Source: Gemmatimonadaceae bacterium (GTDB taxonomy: Bacteria > Gemmatimonadota > Gemmatimonadetes > Gemmatimonadales > Gemmatimonadaceae). From it: a stretch of 6,530 bases of DNA. The notes below the pieces were generated by a model that was not told the DNA's origin, ran no database searches, and saw only the letters and a program-made list of their open reading frames with translations. The stretch covers positions 1 through 6,530 of the forward strand of contig JALOPO010000109.1 in the NCBI GenBank assembly GCA_025453855.1, read 5' to 3'. Shown piece by piece: positions 1 to 5,043 of this stretch; within the stretch, counting starts at the first letter, position 1, and the number at the start of each line of letters is the position of its first letter. The translations under genes and the position numbers were made by a program.

Positions 1-280
1 CATGCGGCAGAACGTCGCCAGCTGGCTGGTGCAGCGCCGCGGCATCGACTGGCGCGCCGGCGCCGAGTGGTTCGAGTCGCAGCTCATCGACTACGACCCG
101 ACGAGCAACTGGGGGAACTGGGCCTATCTCGCCGGCGTGGGTGCGGATCCGCGCGGCGACCGCCAGTTCGATCCCGCGCGCCAGGCCGCGCAGTACGACC
201 CCGACGGCCAGTTCGTGCGGCACTGGCTCGGTGCGGCTGCTTCGACGGGCGCCGCGCCCGCGGAGCGCGGCCCATCCTGA
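1..280 (+). CDS. DASH-family cryptochrome / deoxyribodipyrimidine photolyase, C-terminal 92 residues (5' end outside window)
   Basis: Only the end of the gene is visible; the first in-frame ATG at 2 is an internal methionine, not the start. The fragment is the last part of the helical FAD-binding domain of the photolyase/cryptochrome family. By alignment with E. coli photolyase, the visible LIDYD (fragment residues 28-32) carries the counterparts of FAD-pocket residues D372 and D374, and N36 matches N378. W17 (in GIDWRAG) and W40 (in NWGNW) match W359 and W382, two members of the tryptophan electron-transfer chain. The run SNWGNW followed by AGVGADPR and the ending YDPDGQFVRHWL are typical of the DASH branch rather than classical CPD photolyases. 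Known members bind FAD and usually an antenna chromophore and repair UV-induced cyclobutane dimers, mainly in single-stranded DNA. After the conserved HWL there is a short Ala/Gly/Pro-rich tail to the TGA. The family call is secure; DASH versus another photolyase class is likely. Confidence 0.88.
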   Translation, partial: MRQNVASWLVQRRGIDWRAGAEWFESQLIDYDPTSNWGNWAYLAGVGADPRGDRQFDPARQAAQYDPDGQFVRHWLGAAASTGAAPAERGPS

Positions 281-539
281 ACAGCCCGGGCAGCGCAGGG
301 ACGGCGTGTGAGACGGCAGGGGCTGCAGGACAACGGAAGGTCGACACGACGGTCCCGGCACCCGTCGAACAGCACGAGCACGGATCGATTGCCGAGGACA
401 CCGGTGCCGAGTGCGGATCCCGCTGCGCGATGGAGTCATGGCCGTCCTCGCCGCCCCTGCCGCTGCCTCGCCGTCGCTGCCTTTCCGTGCTGTCGCCGTT
501 CGGCGGTTCCCTGCACCGCACCTCGCGCGCGCCGCACCG
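281..539. other. Intergenic gap between the photolyase-family gene and tRNA-Leu
   Basis: This stretch of 259 bases holds no convincing gene. The open frames that cross it in several registers give Arg/Pro/Ser/Ala-rich translations with no recognisable motif, as expected by chance at this GC content. I saw no strong sigma-70 type promoter before the tRNA. A TTGCCG at 389-394 is a poor -35 candidate with no matching -10. Confidence 0.5.
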
Positions 540-621
540 GCCGACGTGGCGGAACTGGTAGACGCGCGGGACTTAGGATCCCGTCTCGCAAGGGGTCCGG
601 GTTCGAGTCCCGGCGTCGGCA
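540..621 (+). tRNA. tRNA-Leu, anticodon UAG
   Basis: The cloverleaf can be folded by eye. The acceptor stem is GCCGACG (540-546) with CGTCGGC (614-620), followed by discriminator A621. The D arm holds the leucine-type GGCGGAACTGGTAGACGC. The anticodon stem is CGGGA (567-571) with TCCCG (579-583), and loop CTTAGGA places TAG at 574-576, reading CUA and probably other CUN codons. A 13-base variable arm (584-596) with a short stem closing on GCAA makes it a class II tRNA, as expected for leucine. The T stem is CCGGG (597-601) with CCCGG (609-613) around TTCGAGT. The 3' CCA is not encoded (the next bases are CAT), so it would have to be added by tRNA nucleotidyltransferase. It appears to be a single tRNA gene, with no second tRNA beside it. 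Confidence 0.96.
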
Positions 622-816
622 CATCACGCTCGAGGCCGGGCGTGTGGGTGAAGACCTGACCGTTGGCTCCGGCGCTTGCCGGACGCGCATCCGCGTGCCA
701 CGATTCCGCCGGTGGCACCGCCCGGTGCGGAACCACATGGGCGACAACACGTTCGTGCCATGGGACCGTTGCCCGACGCGGTCCTTCCTTCGCTCCGGCC
801 TCCCTACCCCTCGTCC
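622..816. other. Intergenic leader upstream of the carotenoid genes
   Basis: These 195 bases between the tRNA and crtB should contain the carotenoid promoter if the four genes are one transcript. I see no consensus promoter; TTGCCG (676-681) with CACGAT (699-704) at 17-base spacing is a weak match. There is a GC hairpin at 715-728 (GCACCG, two bases, CGGTGC), with flanking TTCCG (704-708) and CGGAA (728-732) that could pair in an alternative longer fold. The last 35 bases before the crtB ATG are mostly C and T, with no purine-rich ribosome-binding site. No operator-type dyad that I would assign to a light regulator is evident. Confidence 0.4.
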
Positions 817-1806
817 ATGACCGAAAGCGACGCCAAGGTGTGCGAGCGCATCGTGCGCGAGCACGCCCGGACCTTCCACCTGGCGAGCGCCTTCCTGCCG
901 CCGGAGAAGCGCCGCGCCGCCTACGCGCTCTACGCCTTCTGCCGCGTGGCGGACGACATCGTGGATCGGGCGGACCAGGCCCGCCTGCACGACGCGGACG
1001 ACGACTCGTCCGTGGCCCGCGAGCTGGCGGCCCACGAGGCCAAGCTCGCCGACGCGCTCGCCGGCCGTCCGAGCGATCCGGTCTTCCGCGAGCTGTGGCG
1101 GGTGATGCAGTCCTTCGGCGTGCCGGAGCACGTGCTGCGCGAGCTGCTGGATGGCGTCGCGCGCGACCTGCGCCCGGTGCGCTACGAGTCGTGGACCGAG
1201 CTGGCGAGCTACTGCGAGGGGGTGGCGAGTTCGGTCGGCGAGATGTGCACCTACGTCTTCGGCGTGCAGGGCGGTGCCGAGGTGCGCGCGACGGCGCTGC
1301 GCTACGCGCGCACGCTCGGTCTCGCGATGCAGCTCACGAACATCCTGCGCGACGTGGGCGAGGATGCGCAGCGCGGACGCTGCTACCTGCCGCTGCAGGA
1401 CCTGGCGATGTTCCATCTCACGCCGGACGACGTGCTGCACGATCGCAACCTGGCGCGCGACGAGCGGTGGAAGCCGTTCATGGCCTTCGAGGTCGGCCGG
1501 GCGCGCGCGCTCTACGAGGCGGCGATGCCGGGGATTCCGCTGCTGTCCCCCGATGCGCAGCGCTGCGCCTGGGCCTGTGCCGTGGGCTACAGCGGAATCC
1601 TCGGCGCACTCGAGCGGCTCGACTACGACTCCATCGCGCACCGCGCCCGGCTCGGTCACTGGCAGCGTCTGGGCGTGCTCTGGCGCGTCTGGCGTGCGGA
1701 GCCGGTGCGCCAGCCGGCGCGCGCGCTGCCCGGGGTCGCCGGTCCGCACCTCGACTGGGCGCCCGCCGATCCGGCGACGGCCGAGGAGCTGGTGCGCCTC
1801 GCCTGA
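817..1806 (+). CDS. crtB: Phytoene synthase
   Basis: The 329-residue protein is a head-to-head prenyl synthase of the squalene/phytoene synthase family. It joins two geranylgeranyl diphosphates through prephytoene diphosphate to 15-cis-phytoene, the committed step to C40 carotenoids, probably at the inner face of the membrane. Both Mg-diphosphate-binding aspartate motifs are intact: DDIVD at residues 46-50 (within YAFCRVADDIVD) and DVGED at 179-183 (within QLTNILRDVGED), the latter followed by the signature QRGRCYLP. FHLASAFLP (20-28) is the usual N-terminal family segment. The ATG at 817 is chosen because it puts this segment about 20 residues in, as is normal; a longer frame from 676 adds 47 Pro/Arg/Ala-rich residues unlike the family. 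There is no clear Shine-Dalgarno sequence. Its neighbours cruF and crtI make phytoene synthase much likelier than squalene synthase (HpnC/HpnD). Confidence 0.94.
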   Translation: MTESDAKVCERIVREHARTFHLASAFLPPEKRRAAYALYAFCRVADDIVDRADQARLHDADDDSSVARELAAHEAKLADALAGRPSDPVFRELWRVMQSFGVPEHVLRELLDGVARDLRPVRYESWTELASYCEGVASSVGEMCTYVFGVQGGAEVRATALRYARTLGLAMQLTNILRDVGEDAQRGRCYLPLQDLAMFHLTPDDVLHDRNLARDERWKPFMAFEVGRARALYEAAMPGIPLLSPDAQRCAWACAVGYSGILGALERLDYDSIAHRARLGHWQRLGVLWRVWRAEPVRQPARALPGVAGPHLDWAPADPATAEELVRLA

Positions 1807-1830
1807 GGCACCGCGCTTCCAGCCTGCGGT

Positions 1831-2817
1831 ATGTTGAACGACCAGATGATGGCGACGACGACGGGCACCGAACTCACGGGCGACGCGCGCGCGGCGCGCT
1901 GGCTGCGGCTGGCGGCGCTGCTGCTGCTCGTGCATGCGGCGGCGAACATCGGCTCCGGCTTCGCCTTCGCCACCTTCCTCTCGCCCCCGTTCCCGGCGTG
2001 GCTGTCGACGCCGACGAACATGAAGGTCTACGCCTTCCTCTACAAATGGGCGGGCCAGGCGACGGTCATCACCGGCGCGCTCGCCTGCGTGCTGCACCTG
2101 CAGGGGCGCCTCGGGGCGCGGTCGGCGTGGACGATCTTCGGCGTCGGCTTCTCGATCGCGCTCGCCTCGGAGCTCTCGGGGACGATCACCGGGCTGCCGT
2201 TCGGTCCGTACGTCTACACGCCCAACCTCGGCTACCGGATCTTCGGCCACGTGCCGCTGAACCTGCCGACGTCGTGGTTCTACATGATCTACGCGTCGCT
2301 GGCGATCGTCGGCCGGCTGCTGGCGGCGCGCGACGACGGCGCGACGAAGTGGTGGTGGGCCTTCGTGGCGAGCTTCGTCATGACGGCGTGGGACGTGAGC
2401 ATGGACCCGGCGATGGTGTCGAGCACGCACTGGATCTGGCAGCTCGCGCCGGCCGAGACCATGGGGCCGCTGCAGCGACTGATCGGGAGCGCGGTGTTCT
2501 ACACGATGCCGCTCACGAACTGGCTCGGCTGGCTGGTGATCGCGACGCTCATCGCGCGCGTGGTGCTCGCCTTCGTCCCGCCCACGCGGTGGGCGCGCGA
2601 CCTGGCGTGGGACCGCTTTCCGCTCGTGCTCTACGCCGTGAACGGCATCCTCCCGCTCGGCATCTGCCTCGGGCGCGAGCTGTGGGCGGGCTTCTGGTGG
2701 GGGGCGGTGGCGATGGGCGTCCCGTTGCTGCTGGCGGTGCTGGCACGGCGTCCCGCGACGGTGACGACGGGCTTGCGTGCGGCGTCGCCGGTCGGCGACG
2801 TGGCCATCGCACGCTGA
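1831..2817 (+). CDS. cruF: CruF-type carotenoid 1,2-hydratase (carotenoid biosynthesis integral membrane protein)
   Basis: This 328-residue protein has about eight hydrophobic spans, roughly at residues 24-50, 70-90, 99-120, 148-164, 173-189, 217-247, 263-281 and 285-305. It matches the DUF422/Caroten_synth family. Conserved blocks are SELSGTITGLPFGPYVYT (113-130), VPLNLPTSWF (141-150), WDVSMDP (187-193) and YTMPLTNWLGW (224-234); the acidic and polar residues within them are the probable active-site residues. Characterised relatives (CruF of Deinococcus and cyanobacteria, and the haloarchaeal bisanhydrobacterioruberin hydratase) add water to the terminal 1,2 double bond of linear carotenoid ends, giving a tertiary hydroxyl. 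The likely substrate here is lycopene or a derivative, in the cytoplasmic membrane. It begins 24 bases after crtB. ATGs at 1846 and 1849 are alternative starts, and none has a clear ribosome-binding site. The family call is firm; the exact substrate is inferred. Confidence 0.9.
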   Translation: MLNDQMMATTTGTELTGDARAARWLRLAALLLLVHAAANIGSGFAFATFLSPPFPAWLSTPTNMKVYAFLYKWAGQATVITGALACVLHLQGRLGARSAWTIFGVGFSIALASELSGTITGLPFGPYVYTPNLGYRIFGHVPLNLPTSWFYMIYASLAIVGRLLAARDDGATKWWWAFVASFVMTAWDVSMDPAMVSSTHWIWQLAPAETMGPLQRLIGSAVFYTMPLTNWLGWLVIATLIARVVLAFVPPTRWARDLAWDRFPLVLYAVNGILPLGICLGRELWAGFWWGAVAMGVPLLLAVLARRPATVTTGLRAASPVGDVAIAR

Positions 2818-2827
2818 CCGGACGGGC

Positions 2828-3100
2828 GTGACGGCATCGCTGCTCGACTGGTTGCGTCGCCCTGCGTTCTACGACGTGGTGCTCGCCCTGCTCGCGGTCG
2901 AGGCGATCGGGCTGTCGTGGTGGCACCATCGCCACCGCACCGGCGTTGCTCCCCGGCGCCTGCTCTCGTTCCTCGGAGCGGGCGCCGCCTTCACGCTGGC
3001 CTGTCGCGGTCTCGCCGCCGACTGGCCGTCCTGGGCGCTGGCCGCCGCGATGAGCGCGGCCTTCGCCCTCCATGTCGTGCACCTGCGCGCGAGCCGGTAG
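2828..3100 (+). CDS. Small three-helix membrane protein in the carotenoid cluster, function unknown
   Basis: I do not recognise this gene. Read from the GTG at 2828 it gives 90 residues with three hydrophobic spans at about 13-32, 43-61 and 64-84. The first loop is basic (HHRHR and RR), which predicts that it faces the cytoplasm. The GTG lies 10 bases after the cruF stop and gives a compact membrane protein. An in-frame ATG at 2777 would overlap cruF by 41 bases and add a 17-residue Arg-rich leader, so I prefer the GTG. Placement between cruF and crtI on the same strand with short gaps suggests a part in carotenoid synthesis, membrane placement or complex assembly, but that is inference. The size and three spans recall the half-subunits of heterodimeric lycopene cyclase (CrtYc/CrtYd), yet I see neither their acidic membrane motif nor a partner gene. 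It may instead be an unrelated passenger. Confidence 0.72.
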   Translation: MTASLLDWLRRPAFYDVVLALLAVEAIGLSWWHHRHRTGVAPRRLLSFLGAGAAFTLACRGLAADWPSWALAAAMSAAFALHVVHLRASR

Positions 3101-3139
3101 GGCCCGCGCGCCCGCTTTCCCGTTCCAGGATCGGTTCGC

Positions 3140-4678
3140 ATGCGCATCGTCGTCATCGGCAGCGGCTTCGGCGGCCTCGCCGCCGCCATCCGGCTGCAGG
3201 GTCAGGGGCACGACGTCACCATCGTCGAGAAGCTCGACAAGCCCGGCGGTCGCGCCTACGTCTTCGAGCAGGACGGCTACACGTTCGACGCCGGGCCGAC
3301 GATCATCACCGCGCCGTGGATGATCGACGAGATCTTCGCGGCCGCGGGCAAGCGGACGGCCGACTACGTGTCGATCGTCCCGGTGGACCCGTACTACCGG
3401 CTGCGCTGGGAGGACGGGTCGGTCTTCAACTACAACGGCGACCGCGGCGAGCTGTTGCGCCAGGTGCGCGAGTTCAGCCCCGCCGATGCCGACCAGTACG
3501 AGAAGTTCTACGCGAAGACCGAGGACATCTTCAACACCGGGATGCCGCTCGTCGACGCGCCCTTCAACACGCTCGGCGACTTCCTGAAGGTCGTCCCCGA
3601 CCTCGTGCGGCTGCGCAGCGACCAGAGCGTGGCGAGGATGGTGAACGCGAAGTTCCGCGACGAGCGGCTGCGCCAGCTCTTCAGCTTCCATCCGCTGCTG
3701 ATCGGGGGCAATCCGTACGCCGCCAGCTCGCTCTACGCGCTCGTGCACGCGCTCGAGCAGAAGTGGGGCGTGCACTTCGCGATGGGCGGGACGGGGGCGC
3801 TCGTGCGCGCGCTGGTGCGCTGCTTCCGCGACATCGGCGGGACGGTGCGGCTGAACAGCGAGGTGGCCGAGATCCTCGTCGACGATCGCACCAACGAGAG
3901 CACCGGCGTGCGCCTCGCCTCGGGCGAGGTGCTCGCGGCCGACACCGTGGTGTGCAACGGCGAGGTGGCGCACTCGTACATGAAGCTCGTGCCGGCGCGC
4001 TACCGGAAGGTCAACACCGATCGCAAGTACGAGAAGTACGACTACGCGATGTCGCTCTTCGTCATCTACTTCGGCACGAACCGGCAGTACGAGGACGTGG
4101 CGCACCACGAGATCCTCATGGGGCCGCGCTACAAGGAGCTGCTGGCCGACATCTTCGATCGCAAGGTGCTGGCCGACGACTTCTCGCTCTACCTGCACCG
4201 CCCCACCGCCACCGACCCGTCGCTGGCGCCGGCCGGGCACGACTGCTGGTACGTGCTCTCGCCCGTGCCGCACCTCGGCAGCGGCACCGACTGGGCGACG
4301 ACGTACGCGGGCTATCGCGACAGGATCCTGCGGTACCTCGAGGAGCGGTATCTCCCGAACCTGTCGCAGCACCTCACCGTGGTGCGGCACATCGATCCGC
4401 GCTACTTCCGCGACACGCTCAACAGCCACCTCGGCAGCGCCTTCAGCGTGGAGCCCACGCTGCTGCAGAGCGCCTGGATGCGCCCGCACAACCGCAGCCA
4501 GGACATCCCGAACCTCTACTTCTGCGGCGCCGGGACGCACCCCGGCGCCGGGCTGCCGGGCGTGATGGGGTCGGGGAAGATCGTCGCCGACCTGATCGGA
4601 TCGGCACCGATCCCGTTCTCGCGCGGACGCCGGCACGAGGAGGAGGCCGAGGCCGAGGCCGAGCGCCTGAGCGCCTGA
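3140..4678 (+). CDS. crtI: Phytoene desaturase (CrtI type)
   Basis: The 512-residue FAD-dependent, membrane-associated desaturase most likely takes phytoene through successive desaturations to neurosporene or lycopene. The N-terminal Rossmann fold has VIGSGFGGLAAA (residues 5-16), the acidic E30 that binds ribose, and KPGGRAYVFEQDGYTFDAGP (34-53), the family signature of CrtI. The C-terminal block NLYFCGAGTHPGAGLPGVMG (458-477) with SGKIVADLI closes the FAD site and is the bacterial phytoene dehydrogenase signature. Length is normal for the family. AGGA at 3127-3130 lies nine bases before the ATG, one of the few recognisable ribosome-binding sites in the window. The last residues form an acidic EEEAEAEAE tail encoded by short tandem repeats. 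Homologous desaturases (CrtD, CrtN, diapophytoene or methoxyneurosporene types) share the fold. The adjoining crtB and the strong N- and C-terminal signatures favour CrtI, but the number of steps cannot be read from sequence. Confidence 0.93.
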   Translation: MRIVVIGSGFGGLAAAIRLQGQGHDVTIVEKLDKPGGRAYVFEQDGYTFDAGPTIITAPWMIDEIFAAAGKRTADYVSIVPVDPYYRLRWEDGSVFNYNGDRGELLRQVREFSPADADQYEKFYAKTEDIFNTGMPLVDAPFNTLGDFLKVVPDLVRLRSDQSVARMVNAKFRDERLRQLFSFHPLLIGGNPYAASSLYALVHALEQKWGVHFAMGGTGALVRALVRCFRDIGGTVRLNSEVAEILVDDRTNESTGVRLASGEVLAADTVVCNGEVAHSYMKLVPARYRKVNTDRKYEKYDYAMSLFVIYFGTNRQYEDVAHHEILMGPRYKELLADIFDRKVLADDFSLYLHRPTATDPSLAPAGHDCWYVLSPVPHLGSGTDWATTYAGYRDRILRYLEERYLPNLSQHLTVVRHIDPRYFRDTLNSHLGSAFSVEPTLLQSAWMRPHNRSQDIPNLYFCGAGTHPGAGLPGVMGSGKIVADLIGSAPIPFSRGRRHEEEAEAEAERLSA

Positions 4679-4680
4679 GC
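4643..4680 (+). repeat. Short tandem repeats at the 3' end of crtI
   Basis: Three perfect copies of GAGGCC (4643-4660) are followed by two and a half copies of GAGCGCCT (4661-4680). The first block encodes the alternating Glu-Ala tail of CrtI; in the second block the two copies are read in different frames, and the second copy supplies the TGA stop. Such direct repeats can change copy number by replication slippage, which would lengthen the tail or shift the stop. Confidence 0.85.
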
Positions 4681-4694
4681 GGGCGCGAGCCCGT
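4679..4694 (+). terminator. Small hairpin directly after crtI, possible transcript end
   Basis: CGGGC (4680-4684) and GCCCG (4689-4693) form a perfect 5-bp stem closed by GCGA, a GNRA-type loop, with a G-T pair possible at the base. It starts one base after the crtI stop. Only two T follow, so it is not a canonical intrinsic terminator; it may protect the 3' end or be chance at this GC content. Confidence 0.3.
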
Positions 4695-4754
4695 TCCCGG
4701 CCGACGCGGTCCCGTTCGCCCTTCATGTGTCTGGCGCTTCGCGCCCGAACGGCA

Positions 4755-4865
4755 GGGCGCTGCGCGCCGAGTTGGGGAGTTCCGGGAGTACCGCCTCGGA
4801 CGGCCGCTCGAGTGGCCAGCTGTTCTCCCGAACTCCGAAGCTCCAGAACTCGGCGCGCAGCGCCC
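4755..4865. repeat. Large nested palindromic element (REP/MITE-like)
   Basis: The outer arms are a perfect 19-bp inverted repeat, 4755-4773 against 4847-4865 (core GGCGCTGCGCGCC on the left). Inside it, 4776-4788 (GGAGTTCCGGGAG) pairs with 4825-4836 (CTCCCGAACTCC) as 12 bp with one bulged C. At the centre GGCC (4802-4805) can pair with GGCC (4814-4817) around a CTCGAG-containing loop. The right side has an asymmetric run of about ten bases (4837-4846) with a variant of the same CTCC motif. The 111-base length, the absence of coding capacity and the intergenic position are typical of dispersed palindromic elements. No T-run follows, so an intrinsic terminator is unlikely. No transposase and no clear target-site duplication are seen next to it. 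That it recurs elsewhere in the genome is inference. Confidence 0.7.
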
Positions 4866-4993
4866 CGCACGTGAGGCGCGACCCGCCACGAAAGGTCCCG
4901 CCCGCGGCGGGGGCCAGCGCTCGCACGAAGCACCGGCGCCCCCCCGTCCCGGACGCTGGCCCGCCCTCCGGGGACCGTTACCTTTCGCGGACG

Positions 4994-5019
4994 CCGCCGC
5001 CCGGAGACCCCGGCGGCGG
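4994..5019 (+). promoter_or_regulatory. GC hairpin in the tig leader
   Basis: CCGCCGCC (4994-5001) pairs perfectly with GGCGGCGG (5012-5019) around a ten-base loop, ending 24 bases before the tig ATG. If transcription starts near 4990, downstream of the possible TACCTT -10 at 4979-4984, this stem would lie at the very 5' end of the message, where it could affect stability or ribosome entry. The function is not shown by the sequence, and such stems also arise by chance at this GC content. Confidence 0.3.
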
Positions 5020-5043
5020 TTCCGTTTCCCGAGTCCGATTCCG

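Larger units (their letters stand above)
4679..5043. other. 365-base gene-free gap between crtI and tig
   Basis: No convincing gene lies here. The frames open across it (for example 4727-5047 on +) give low-complexity Arg/Pro/Ser/Gly translations and run straight through the palindrome. What the gap does hold is a small hairpin after the crtI stop, a further short stem GGCGC-TTC-GCGCC at 4733-4745, the large inverted repeat 4755-4865, a run of seven C (4939-4945), a possible -10 element TACCTT (4979-4984) without a good -35, and a GC hairpin in the tig leader. The tig promoter is expected here because the gap separates two unrelated functional groups. Confidence 0.6.

Noticed and set aside
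143..420. The string TGCGGATCC occurring twice, at about 143 and 412
   Set aside because: The matches are short, one is inside coding sequence, and the flanks do not align, so chance is sufficient.
436..2430. Long open frame on the - strand (664 codons) opposite the tRNA, crtB and cruF
   Set aside because: It is antisense to a tRNA and two firmly identified genes, and its translation is an Arg/His/Ala-rich mixture with no family motif. Such frames are common opposite GC-rich genes.
663..2831. Long + frame across crtB and cruF in another register
   Set aside because: Its translation is Ala/Arg-rich without motifs, while the overlapping crtB and cruF frames carry intact catalytic and membrane signatures.
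2828..3100. Calling the small membrane protein a heterodimeric lycopene cyclase subunit (CrtYc/CrtYd)
   Set aside because: Size and three helices fit, but I see no Pro-x-Glu-Glu type motif and no second subunit gene nearby, and CruF points to acyclic carotenoids.
4755..4865. Reading the large palindrome as a Rho-independent terminator for the carotenoid operon
   Set aside because: There is no T-run after the right arm, the loop side contains a further long inner stem, and the element starts 77 bases after the crtI stop.
2549..4933. Long open frame on the - strand (794 codons) opposite crtI and the palindrome
   Set aside because: It runs antisense through crtI and the non-coding gap with low-complexity Arg/Val/Ala composition and no domain signature.
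2917..5043. Upstream open extension of the tig frame
   Set aside because: The part before 5044 is an out-of-frame reading of crtI and the gap; trigger factor homologues begin at or near the ATG at 5044.
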